64,000 bases of DNA, from contig JAQWPT010000011.1 in assembly GCA_029245245.1 (NCBI GenBank), positions 1 to 64,000 of the forward strand, in the 5' to 3' direction. The DNA is from Phycisphaerales bacterium. GTDB taxonomy: Bacteria; Planctomycetota; Phycisphaerae; Phycisphaerales; SM1A02. The stretch's first letter is position 1. Each line of letters begins with the position of its first letter. Below the pieces are notes generated by a model. That model was not told where the DNA came from. It saw only the letters and a list, made by a program, of their open reading frames with translations, and ran no database searches. Shown here in pieces: positions 51,122-59,330 of this stretch. A program made the position numbers and the translations under genes.

Positions 51122-51790
51122 ATGAAATCATCACTGGTGCTGCTTGCTGTCACTGTCCCCTTGGTCGCCACGACCGCGGGTGCTGATTGGATCGATATCT
51201 TCAATGCCAATCGAGCCATCGATCTCACGGTCATGGACAAGGCATATGGAACGTCCTCCACGGAAACGGGCTTCTGGCTCTCGGACCTGGAAGTGACGGA
51301 GTCGGATTCGGTGCAGGCTGCAGTGCAGAGCTCGACCATTGATTCGAACTTCATCGGTTTCGGCAGTTTGGTGTCTTCGTACATCCCATGGACCGGCGAC
51401 GGTGCCGTAAACAACGCAAGCAGTTCCCTGTCGGCCAATGTTGAGTTGTTCGAATCCGGGACAGCCGCCATCGACTGGGAGTTCGATCTTGAAAGCACTG
51501 CATTCGGCAGTGCACTGGCCGAGATTACGATCTCGAACGTCAGGGGAGATCATGTCTTCGTCATGTCGGAAGTCGATGACACTGTGGGTTCCGAGGTCGT
51601 TGAACTCAATCCAGGACTCTACCTGGTCCAGATGCTCATTCGTTCCGAGGTGACCGATGATGAGGGCCGCGGAGTCACGGGTACTGCATCCGTGACTGGA
51701 ATCGGCACGATCACCTTCGTGCCGGCACCCGGCGCCCTGGCGCTGCTGGGCATGGGGCTGATGGGCCGTACCCGCCGTCGCCGACGCTGA
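51122..51790 (+). CDS. secreted PEP-CTERM-like protein (paralog 1)
   Basis: The 222-residue protein has a signal peptide (about 1-20, ending T-A-G-A). A beta-rich body carries W-I-D-I-F-N-A-N-R-A near the start and L-N-P-G-L-Y-L-V-Q-M-L near 165. A sorting tail V-P-A-P-G-A-L-A-L-L-G-M-G (about 201-213) is followed by an Arg-rich end, R-T-R-R-R-R-R. This is the planctomycete variant of PEP-CTERM. The next gene is a clear relative: the opening W-I-x-x-x-x-x-x-R-A and the L-N-P-G-x-Y-L-V segment are shared. A/G-rich bases precede the ATG at 51122. No exosortase gene occurs in the window. Confidence 0.8.
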   Translation: MKSSLVLLAVTVPLVATTAGADWIDIFNANRAIDLTVMDKAYGTSSTETGFWLSDLEVTESDSVQAAVQSSTIDSNFIGFGSLVSSYIPWTGDGAVNNASSSLSANVELFESGTAAIDWEFDLESTAFGSALAEITISNVRGDHVFVMSEVDDTVGSEVVELNPGLYLVQMLIRSEVTDDEGRGVTGTASVTGIGTITFVPAPGALALLGMGLMGRTRRRRR

Positions 51791-51945
51791 GCGTTCATTC
51801 AAATATCAGTCGAAGCAAGCAGGCTGTTCGTGTGCGCCAATTCTGCATCTTCTCCCGTCTCGACTTCATTTGAGGGCTAGATTGAAGGGTTGAGTGTCGC
51901 GTCTGGAGTGACCCTCAACGTTCTCCTTCTTGTCCGAGACAATCC

Positions 51946-52596
51946 ATGACCAAGTTGCTGCTTTCGGTGGGGGCGGCATTGTTCCTGCTGGTGATGCCCG
52001 TTTCCGCAGAGTGGATCCAGTGGGCTGAACCTCATCGTGCTTCCACGCTGAGTCTCTGGGATCGTGTGCACGAGATCGACACGTCCAGTGATGGGTACTG
52101 GTACGCCGACGTTGCAGTGGGCAATGGGACCGACATGGCTCGGGCGGTACAGGAATCGAACTTTGGCGGAAGCTGGGTTGATTTCATGGCCACGACCGTC
52201 GCCGAGTCCGGGGCGGGATCGGGAAACGTGGGGAGCCACTCGTCGCTGAGGGCCCAGATGTCCCTTGAGCAGGCGACCTGGCTGGACATCAGCTGGGCCT
52301 TCGAGGTTGAACGAGAAGGGGCGGCTGAGGGGGAGACGAGCCTCCGCATCGAGGAACTCGAAAGCGGATCACCGCTGCTGGAGATGTCAGTGAGTGTGAC
52401 TGGAAGCGGGGCTGCCTCCATCCAGTTGAATCCCGGAATCTACCTCGTCTCCATGCTCGTCAACAGCGAAGTGGAGTCGGGAGGGGCCGCCTCGTCAACG
52501 GCTTTCATCTTCATGGATTTCGTGGTTCCGGCTCCCGGGGGGCTGCTGTTGGGCTTCATGGTGCTGTTGCGAACTCGCCGTCGCCGCTGCCACTGA
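51946..52596 (+). CDS. secreted PEP-CTERM-like protein (paralog 2)
   Basis: The 216-residue protein has the same plan as the previous gene: a signal peptide (about 1-21, ending V-S-A), W-I-Q-W-A-E-P-H-R-A at the mature N-terminus, and L-N-P-G-I-Y-L-V-S-M-L near 165. A V-V-P-A-P-G-G-L-L-L-G-F tail precedes R-T-R-R-R-R-C-H. It arose by tandem duplication with strong divergence. The function of the beta-rich body is unknown. Confidence 0.8.
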   Translation: MTKLLLSVGAALFLLVMPVSAEWIQWAEPHRASTLSLWDRVHEIDTSSDGYWYADVAVGNGTDMARAVQESNFGGSWVDFMATTVAESGAGSGNVGSHSSLRAQMSLEQATWLDISWAFEVEREGAAEGETSLRIEELESGSPLLEMSVSVTGSGAASIQLNPGIYLVSMLVNSEVESGGAASSTAFIFMDFVVPAPGGLLLGFMVLLRTRRRRCH

Positions 52597-52704
52597 TTCC
52601 CTGAGGCTGAAATCAATCCAATCCGCAGGTGCGCTGGCTGCGTGCAACCCCACTTGATCTACACTGGTGGGATCACGATTTCAGCACCTGGGGAGAAGGA
52701 TTCA

Positions 52705-54414
52705 ATGACAATGCACGCGACGTTCCATTCGCTCGTCCTCCTGGCCACGACATGGCTGGGCACTTCACTCGATGCAGCCACGATGCCTGTCGGGGCCGAT
52801 CGCATCGACATCGAGGCATCCGGCAACATCATCGCCATCTTCATCGAGGGCCAGGTTGCCGTCGACCAGGTCGTCGATCGACTTGGTGAGCCTGGGATTA
52901 CTGCTTCGCATCTTGAGCCCAGCAGCGTACCGGGCTGGTTCTACGTGGATGTCTCGGGCCTCGCTGCCGACGATGGCGAGCGTGCCGTCGTGGCATCTCT
53001 CGTGCAGGCAGGGCGAGTCGATTTCGCCTCTGACGTCTACCTTGCCGGCACGCTGGGGCTGCCTTGGACGCCGACGCGGGACGTGATCATCGGTTTCGAT
53101 CCCGGACTGGGGGAGCAGGCATCACGTGACTTCATCAAGGCGGAACTCGGTGGGGTGGTTATCGACGAAGGCCTCGGGGGACTGCCCGGAACCTGGCTCG
53201 TCCAGACGGACATGGTCACTGGCCAGCAGGTCCTGGACCGGGTGAACCGTCTGAGCGGGCGGGGCGTGGTCCGGTTTGCACAACCGGATGCGATCACGAC
53301 CCACAGGCATTCGCTGATTCCCAACGACCCGATGTTCTCAAGCCAGTGGGCGCTCAACCAGGCCAGTGACATCGACATGGACGCGCCGGAAGCATGGGAT
53401 GTCACGATCGGGGACCAGTCCATCATGGTGGTCGTGCTCGATGATGGTGCCCAGCAGGGGCATCCCGACCTGCACCAGCTTCCCGGGAGCACCTTCACCG
53501 GGGCCAGCAGTGGCGGTGAGCATTCCACGCCCTGTGATGGGCACGGCACGATGGTGTCAAGCTGCATCTCTTCGACGATCAACAACAACCTCGATCTCGT
53601 GGGCGTGGCTCCGGGCTGCTTCACCCGCGGCGGCAAGATCTTCAACGCGATCGACTTCTTCGGATTCTGCTTCGGTCTGCTCGAGTCGCAGGATTCGTGG
53701 ATCGTCGACGGACTGGAATGGAGCGTCGACATCGGTGCACGGATCACGAACTCGTCATGGGGCGGCGGGGCCTCTTCCGCAGTGGTGGTGTCCGCGTTCG
53801 CCAATGCGCGGGCCCAGGGCGTGATCCACTTCGCGGCAGCAGGGAACGACGGCTCATCGACCATCGGCTTTCCTGCCAACCTGCCGACGGTCAATGCCGT
53901 GACCGCGATCGCCTCCAATGGTTCGCTCGCTTCGTTTTCGACCTACGGTTCGGGGACGTTCGTCGCGGCCCCCGGCGCTTCGGTGCTGGTCGCGGATCGT
54001 ACCGGAAGCGATGGCTTCGGCAGTGGTGACACGATCAACACTGACGGAACCTCGTTCGCATCCCCCTATGCTGCCGGCGTGGCGGCCCTGGTGCTCTCGA
54101 TGGACCCGGGCCTGGGTGTGGAGGAGGTCGAGTCGATTCTCATGAACCACTCCGTCGATGCAGGTTCTCCCGGCTACGACACTTCGTATGGTTACGGGAT
54201 CGTCAACGCCAATGAATCGGTGCTCGCGGTCGATGTCGAGGAACCCTGTACAGGAGATGTCGATGGATCCGGCTTCGTCGGAGTCGATGACCTGCTGCTG
54301 GTCGTCGGAGCCTGGGGCCCCTGTGCCGCCTGCACGGAGGACATCACCGGTGATGGAACCGTCGGAGTCGATGATCTGCTGCTGGTCATTTCCGGCTGGG
54401 GTGGATGTCCCTGA
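52705..54414 (+). CDS. subtilisin-like protease with dockerin-like tail
   Basis: The 569-residue secreted S8 protease has a signal peptide (about 1-22), a long propeptide-like region (about 25-200) and an intact triad. Asp246 lies in V-V-V-L-D-D-G, His280 in D-G-H-G-T-M and Ser450 in G-T-S-F-A-S-P. The oxyanion-hole Asn lies in A-A-G-N-D. The C-terminal 60 residues hold two D-x-D-x-x-G-x-x-G-V-D-D-L-L-L-V loops ending W-G-G-C-P, the tail shared with four other proteins here. AAGGA is placed for the ATG at 52705 or 52711. It sits between PEP-CTERM-like genes, so a processing role for these is possible but unproven. Confidence 0.9.
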   Translation: MTMHATFHSLVLLATTWLGTSLDAATMPVGADRIDIEASGNIIAIFIEGQVAVDQVVDRLGEPGITASHLEPSSVPGWFYVDVSGLAADDGERAVVASLVQAGRVDFASDVYLAGTLGLPWTPTRDVIIGFDPGLGEQASRDFIKAELGGVVIDEGLGGLPGTWLVQTDMVTGQQVLDRVNRLSGRGVVRFAQPDAITTHRHSLIPNDPMFSSQWALNQASDIDMDAPEAWDVTIGDQSIMVVVLDDGAQQGHPDLHQLPGSTFTGASSGGEHSTPCDGHGTMVSSCISSTINNNLDLVGVAPGCFTRGGKIFNAIDFFGFCFGLLESQDSWIVDGLEWSVDIGARITNSSWGGGASSAVVVSAFANARAQGVIHFAAAGNDGSSTIGFPANLPTVNAVTAIASNGSLASFSTYGSGTFVAAPGASVLVADRTGSDGFGSGDTINTDGTSFASPYAAGVAALVLSMDPGLGVEEVESILMNHSVDAGSPGYDTSYGYGIVNANESVLAVDVEEPCTGDVDGSGFVGVDDLLLVVGAWGPCAACTEDITGDGTVGVDDLLLVISGWGGCP

Positions 54415-54439
54415 GGCCAACGTACGAATCATGGATCAA

Positions 54440-54471
54440 CAAGGGCCGCCTCCCGGAAGAGTCGGCCCTTG
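54440..54471. terminator. hairpin between convergent genes
   Basis: CAAGGGCCG (54440-54448) and CGGCCCTTG (54463-54471) form a perfect nine-pair stem with a 14-base loop. No T-run follows in either direction, but the location between two convergent genes supports a terminator or 3' end hairpin. Confidence 0.55.
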
Positions 54472-54529
54472 CTGTTGCAGTCCGAGATCGGAACCCTTGT
54501 CAGGAGTTACGCGGGAGCCGATCTCCGGG

Positions 54530-55168
54530 TCAACGTCGTCTACGAGATGCCAGGAGGCAGGGGAGAAGGACTCCAAGCACCGCGGGTCCCGGAAGGGCTG
54601 TCATGCTGACGCCGTCGAGCAGGGTGCCGAGCGTATTGGACACGCTCATGTCGCTGAATCGCAGAGTGGTGATGTCACTGGAGGCGGTCACGATCAGTTC
54701 GTAGAGTTCCCAGGACGTGTTGTCGAGGCCGGTTCCCGATGCGGATGCTTCGAGGACCACCTCGTCGTCGAACTCCACGAGGAGCTGGTTGTCATTGACG
54801 CCGGGTCTGGCTGAGAAGGCGAAGGTCAACAGGTACTCACCACCGGGTATGGTTTCGATGCTCTGCTCAATCGAGCTGGAACCGCCCTCGCCGGAGAAGT
54901 GGCCGTTGCCAGGTCCGTTCTCATCGGAGTCAAGTTCGACCCATTGTTCGCCGTCATAGGCGGACCAGCCACCGACGCCTCGCTGGATCTCGATCGAGGG
55001 TCCCGAGACAAGTGACCATCCCGGGATCTCGCTGAAAATTTCCCAGGTGCCGCCGATGGCGGGTTCTTCGAAGTCGCCGTTGATGATGAGTTCGCCCAGG
55101 GCCGCTGGTGTGAACAGCAACAGGCAGGCACCTGGGACCCCCAGGAGCCATTTCGTTTTTCTCTTCAT
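54530..55168 (-). CDS. secreted DUF642-like protein with PEP-CTERM-like tail
   Basis: The 212-residue protein has a signal peptide (about 1-23). A galactose-binding-like or DUF642-like domain follows with I-I-N-G-D-F-E-E-P at the mature N-terminus, G-W-S-A-Y-D-G-E-Q-W-V-E-L and a beta-sandwich pattern. The tail L-P-G-P-A-V-L-G-V-L-L-P-C-L-L-A-S-R-R-R-R is a PEP-CTERM-type anchor with an Arg-rich end. GGAG nine bases before the ATG at 55168 supports the start. It may bind sugars at the cell surface. Confidence 0.8.
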   Translation of the reverse strand: MKRKTKWLLGVPGACLLLFTPAALGELIINGDFEEPAIGGTWEIFSEIPGWSLVSGPSIEIQRGVGGWSAYDGEQWVELDSDENGPGNGHFSGEGGSSSIEQSIETIPGGEYLLTFAFSARPGVNDNQLLVEFDDEVVLEASASGTGLDNTSWELYELIVTASSDITTLRFSDMSVSNTLGTLLDGVSMTALPGPAVLGVLLPCLLASRRRR

Positions 55169-55339
55169 GGTTCTGATCTCCAGTCCCCATCCGAAGAGGT
55201 ATGGGGGCTGAAAGCTCCTCAAGTGAGTATCCCGCCGCGCGTGATCGCGACTTCTTTGCTGCCTACATGTACGAGTATCAGGGGGGGTCTGGTTCCGTTT
55301 CGATGTGCATTTTGGGTGGAGAAAGGCTCTGGTGAGCCG

Positions 55340-56329
55340 ATGAAGGTGGTTCAACCTTTCTTGCAATGCGAATCGACTCCGCCGATGCCTGAACACTCAG
55401 CGCCGCTGCCATCGACTTCACGCGTACGAAGGATCATCGATCTGATCGGTTTTCTCGTGGGGATCGGCCTGCTGACGTGGCTGATCGTCATCGCGGTTCG
55501 TGATGGTGACTGGCAACGGGTCATGGAGGCCGATCGCCGGCTGCTTGTCGGCCTGGTGGGATGCACGGTGCTCAGTGCCGCTTTGACCGGGGCCACATTC
55601 TGGGTGACGGTTCGACCGGTCAAGCGGCTCGGGTTCATGGAGTTGCAGGGTGTCAACCTGGTTGCAAGCATGCTCAACTACGCACCGGTTCGACTCGGGA
55701 TGCTCTCGCGATTCGCATGGCACATGCGTGTCGATGCGATGCGCCTGCTGGATATCCTGGCCTGGTTCGCGTCCGTGGCCGTGCTCATCGCCGCCGGACT
55801 GGTGATCTGCAGCGTGGCGACGATTCTCATGCCGGGAGTCGGAGCGTTCTGGTGGATACTGATCCTGCTGGGCACGTTGGGAGCGGGATTGGTGCTCGGG
55901 CTCGTGCCCAGGATCCCCTTCGTGCAAAAGCACGGCCGGGGAGCGGATCAGATCCTTGCGTCGGGATCCGCACGCTGGGGCGGACTGGTCCTTCGCCTGC
56001 TCGACTTTGGAACCTTCGCAGGCCGCGTCGCCTTCGCCCTGGCCATTCTGGGCATCACCATGGCTCCGTCGCATGTCCTGGTGCTTGCGGTCGTGGCCCT
56101 GCTTGCCAACCTCATCCCGTTCGGACGTCTCGGTTTCCGCGAGTTCGCCGTGGCATGGGCGGCATCACGCCTGGGCTCGGACTCGGTGACGGGTGTCAAC
56201 TGGGAACAGCTGGCCCTCGTGGAGTCTGGTGGCGAGGTACTCGTCTTCCTTCCCCTGGGACTGCTGTGCTCACCCTGGTTCGCAATGCGGCTTCGGCGTG
56301 GTGCCGCCGGGAGAAGCATCGGAGTTTGA
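55340..56329 (+). CDS. membrane protein of the lysylphosphatidylglycerol-synthase TM type
   Basis: The 329-residue protein has about eight membrane segments and matches the flippase-like transmembrane domain found in MprF and AglD-like proteins. The late motif P-F-G-R-L-G-F-R-E-F near residue 263 is close to the family's G-x-G-x-R-E signature. It may help flip or transfer a lipid-linked sugar, in line with the convergent glycosyltransferase genes beyond it. Its 3' end overlaps the GT87 gene by 60 bases. ATG 55340 or 55385 could be the start; ribosome sites are weak. Confidence 0.72.
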   Translation: MKVVQPFLQCESTPPMPEHSAPLPSTSRVRRIIDLIGFLVGIGLLTWLIVIAVRDGDWQRVMEADRRLLVGLVGCTVLSAALTGATFWVTVRPVKRLGFMELQGVNLVASMLNYAPVRLGMLSRFAWHMRVDAMRLLDILAWFASVAVLIAAGLVICSVATILMPGVGAFWWILILLGTLGAGLVLGLVPRIPFVQKHGRGADQILASGSARWGGLVLRLLDFGTFAGRVAFALAILGITMAPSHVLVLAVVALLANLIPFGRLGFREFAVAWAASRLGSDSVTGVNWEQLALVESGGEVLVFLPLGLLCSPWFAMRLRRGAAGRSIGV

Positions 56330-57484
56330 ATCGGGGATCCAGGGACAGACCCTGATCACGATCAGCCCGATCAGCCACAGCCCGATCAGGAGTGTCAGCA
56401 GGGGGCACAGCCATGTCTCCCGTCCAGGGGTGACATGCTTGGTGAGCTCGAAGTTCGCAGCGATGAGCAGCATGAAGAGAGCCAGGATCCACCCGGCGAA
56501 CGTCCATCGACCGACCAGGAAACACCCCGCAGCGGTGGCAGCGATCACCGGGGCGATGATGACATAGGTGTTGTTTTCAGTCCGTGGGTTGAACAGCAGG
56601 ATGTACACCAGCGCCAGCAGCACCATGAACGTGGTACCGCCGACGCGACCAAATCGTCGCATCGCCACCCAGGATGCCAGAAGGGTGCCGAAGGCGGCGA
56701 GAACGCGGAGCGTGGTCTTCATCGATTCCGTGGCATCGATATCGAGGACCCGGATCGTGCCGAAGACATCGCTGTAGGACGTGTCGAATCCCGGGGAGCC
56801 GGCCACGTTCAACTTCTGGATGAATCGTCCATATGTTTCGGCGACGAACCCGGGGGACTGGAATCCGAAAGGCAGCAGCAGCATCACCGCGATGCCCACC
56901 GGGAGTCTCCACCACAGTGCAGGCTCAAGTACCAGTGCCAGCAGCAGAAGTACGACGGCAAGTGGTTTCAGGGCAACGGCCAGGCAGAGCCAGAAGACCG
57001 TCCACCACCAGCGGGTATCGGCGAAGGCTGCACCGGCAAGGAGCAGGCAGCCGCACATCGGCACGGTCATCTGGCCATTTCGAAATGCGGCAAGCGACGG
57101 CAGGATGGCAAGAAGGGTCATCAGCGGAAACAGTTCGACGCCGGAGATCTTCCCAAGGCACCGACTGAAACGAAAGAGCCCCCAGGCGAACAGGCCGATG
57201 GAGCCGATTCGCCACAGGCTGCCGCCGAGCCATGGTGGCAGTTGATCGAACGGGAGGTAGAGCAGTGCGGCCTGGGGGAGGTAGAGGAATCCATGGATGC
57301 CTTCGCGGTACAGGTCCGCGGAGTCCAGCCATCGTTCGGCACCGGCCGCATAGGCGCCGGTGACGCTGCGAGTGAATCCGGTGGCGATGGAGAGAATGCA
57401 GATGCCAAGGATCACGGCGCACCAGATGCCCCACGCATTGCGTACATCGTGGGGTCGGGTCAGGGTGAAACGTGGCTCACTCAC
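56270..57484 (-). CDS. GT87-family polyprenyl-sugar glycosyltransferase
   Basis: The 404-residue protein has about eleven membrane segments. The first periplasmic loop carries the family pattern G-A-E-R-W-L-D-S-A-D-L-Y with Y-L-P-Q-A-A-L-L-Y-L-P near residue 68. GT87 enzymes (DUF2029) use polyprenyl-phosphate sugars to glycosylate lipids or glycans outside the membrane. The GTG start overlaps the stop of the deacetylase gene (GTGA), indicating an operon with the deacetylase and GT2 gene upstream. The acceptor and sugar are unknown. Confidence 0.85.
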   Translation of the reverse strand: MSEPRFTLTRPHDVRNAWGIWCAVILGICILSIATGFTRSVTGAYAAGAERWLDSADLYREGIHGFLYLPQAALLYLPFDQLPPWLGGSLWRIGSIGLFAWGLFRFSRCLGKISGVELFPLMTLLAILPSLAAFRNGQMTVPMCGCLLLAGAAFADTRWWWTVFWLCLAVALKPLAVVLLLLALVLEPALWWRLPVGIAVMLLLPFGFQSPGFVAETYGRFIQKLNVAGSPGFDTSYSDVFGTIRVLDIDATESMKTTLRVLAAFGTLLASWVAMRRFGRVGGTTFMVLLALVYILLFNPRTENNTYVIIAPVIAATAAGCFLVGRWTFAGWILALFMLLIAANFELTKHVTPGRETWLCPLLTLLIGLWLIGLIVIRVCPWIPDSNSDASPGGTTPKPHCEPG

Positions 57485-58257
57485 GGCTGCTCCTCCCAGT
57501 GATCGGCGTACTCGCCCATGGTTCTGAAGCTGCCGTATTCAGCAATCCATTCCAGGAACCAGCACAGTCGATCCAGCAGGGCGGGGCCGCTGCCACGGCG
57601 CATCACCAGGGGCAGTCCGTGTGTCAGGGGCGTGAACTCCCATGGGTGGAAATAGAGGTTCAATTGCCCGTCGTGCCGGAGAGTGCGCAGGGCGCATCGT
57701 TGGAACAGCCGACGGGGATAATGTCGGAATGCAAGCCAGAACAGCGGCAGTCGGAGCCGGGGTGTGCAGGAGGCGGGAATGTTCAGAAGGGATCCGCTGC
57801 GGTACGGTTGGCGAGGGGCGCGCCGGTTGTTGTACCGGCCTGGGATCCAGACCGGATGCTCGGACGCGTTGTACACGTACCCGGCTTCGAGGATGTCCTC
57901 ATGGGGCGTAGCTTCCATGCGTGCGCGGCGAAAGCCGGTGACGGGTCGCTCGATGAGGCCCTCCAGCAGCGTGCGGGAGGCCAGGAGGTCTCCATCGGCC
58001 AGGGACTCGTGCACGAGGCCATGGGAAGCGACCTCGTGTCTCTCGGCGATGCGCTGCACGTGCTCCGTGCGTTCCCGGGCGAATCGCCCGGTGGTGAAGA
58101 AGGTCGCGGTGATGCCCATCTGCTGGAGTCGATCAAGGAGCGGATCCAGTCCGCGGCAGCAGCAGTCCAACTGGGTGTCGAGATCGATCTCGTGTCCATG
58201 CTCGAGTGGAGCATCGAATTCCTCAACGTCGAACGTCAGAAGAATGGAAGGCGGCAT
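57481..58257 (-). CDS. polysaccharide deacetylase-family protein
   Basis: The 258-residue protein has the NodB-fold signature L-L-T-F-D-V-E-E-F-D near residue 7 with the catalytic Asp. A metal-binding S-H-G-L-V-H-E-S (His x3 His) occurs near residue 80, R-R-A-R-M-E-A-T-P near 110 and F-H-P-W-E-F near 205. The last motif is typical of exopolysaccharide or lipid-sugar deacetylases of this subgroup. Lying between a GT2 and a GT87 gene, it may remove an acetyl group from a lipid-linked amino sugar, comparable to NaxD or ArnD. It ends overlapping the GT87 start. Confidence 0.9.
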   Translation of the reverse strand: MPPSILLTFDVEEFDAPLEHGHEIDLDTQLDCCCRGLDPLLDRLQQMGITATFFTTGRFARERTEHVQRIAERHEVASHGLVHESLADGDLLASRTLLEGLIERPVTGFRRARMEATPHEDILEAGYVYNASEHPVWIPGRYNNRRAPRQPYRSGSLLNIPASCTPRLRLPLFWLAFRHYPRRLFQRCALRTLRHDGQLNLYFHPWEFTPLTHGLPLVMRRGSGPALLDRLCWFLEWIAEYGSFRTMGEYADHWEEQP

Positions 58258-58292
58258 GGGTGGAAGGCGCCTGGGTGAGGACAAGCGGGGGT

Positions 58293-59111
58293 TCAGCTGA
58301 TGGGTTCTTCCGAAGCCATGGTGACCATTCCCTCGTGGTCGGCATGGGCTGCACACGCCTTCGACTCGACGATCGTGTTCGACTCGGACGGCTTTCGGAC
58401 CGCGTGGCGTGCTCGCACCTTGCATACGGACCAGAGCATGGTCAGGGGATCTCGGAACATGTTCATGGTCGACACCTTGTAGGAGTGGCGAACCGAGACA
58501 TGGGCGGGAATCTCCACCACTCGCATCTGTTCCTTCCGGGCCAGATAGAGCAGTTCGGCATCGAACGCGAAGTTGCGTGTCTTGAGCCTGCTGAAGAGGC
58601 GGGTGGCGGCTTCGAAGGTGAAGCCCTTGAGGCCGGCCTGGGTGTCGCGGTGGGGAATGCCCAGGATCAGGCGGACAAGCAGGTTGAATGTTTCGCCGAA
58701 GAGTCGGCGGTGCCAGGAGATGTTGCGTTGGCTGGCTCCGGCGAGGGCCCGGGAACCGATGGCCACATCGGCATCCTGCAGTGCCTCGAGCAGTTGATCG
58801 ACATGGTCGAGTGAGTAGGCGAGGTCACCGTCGGTGTAGCAGACCAGTGGATCCGTGGAATGCCGCAGGCCGGTGATGATCGCCTCCGCCTTGCCCTGGT
58901 TCCGCTCGTGCCGCAGCAGGGTGATCCTGTCGTGGTCGACCCTGCCCAGTCGTTCTCCAACAAGTTCCGGGGTCCGGTCGGTTGAGCCATCATCAACAAT
59001 CAGGATGTGCTGGTCGGGATGGGACTCGGCATGCTCGATGACCCGCGTCATGACCGACCCAATCAGCCATGCCTCGTTGTAGACCGGCAGAATAATTGTG
59101 ATGGTGGCCAT
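58293..59111 (-). CDS. GT2 glycosyltransferase (polyprenyl-phosphate sugar synthase type)
   Basis: The 272-residue cytoplasmic enzyme has the GT-A fold with I-I-L-P-V-Y-N-E near residue 5, V-D-D-G-S-T-D near 38 and the D-x-D metal site Y-T-D-G-D-L-A near 90. It lacks C-terminal membrane helices and resembles dolichol-phosphate mannose synthases. It probably makes the polyprenyl-phosphate sugar used by the downstream GT87 enzyme. AGGGA six bases before the ATG at 59111 fixes the start. It leads a three-gene operon with the deacetylase 35 bases downstream. Confidence 0.9.
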   Translation of the reverse strand: MATITIILPVYNEAWLIGSVMTRVIEHAESHPDQHILIVDDGSTDRTPELVGERLGRVDHDRITLLRHERNQGKAEAIITGLRHSTDPLVCYTDGDLAYSLDHVDQLLEALQDADVAIGSRALAGASQRNISWHRRLFGETFNLLVRLILGIPHRDTQAGLKGFTFEAATRLFSRLKTRNFAFDAELLYLARKEQMRVVEIPAHVSVRHSYKVSTMNMFRDPLTMLWSVCKVRARHAVRKPSESNTIVESKACAAHADHEGMVTMASEEPIS

Positions 59112-59330
59112 GGCGTTCCCTGCGTATCCCGTGATTCCCGGGGGGGCGTGCGTCCTGATGCCCCGGCTCGAAGTGACGAGTATACCGGGGCCCTCCGCTG
59201 CACCCTCATCCATGTTCTTCATCGGCGGTCAATCATCGATTTCAAGACGCTTGGATGTCTTTTTTCGTGCCTGCGACGGTTTGTTGCCGCACCATGGGGT
59301 GACTGGTAGGGTCTGCCACGGAGCCGTTTC

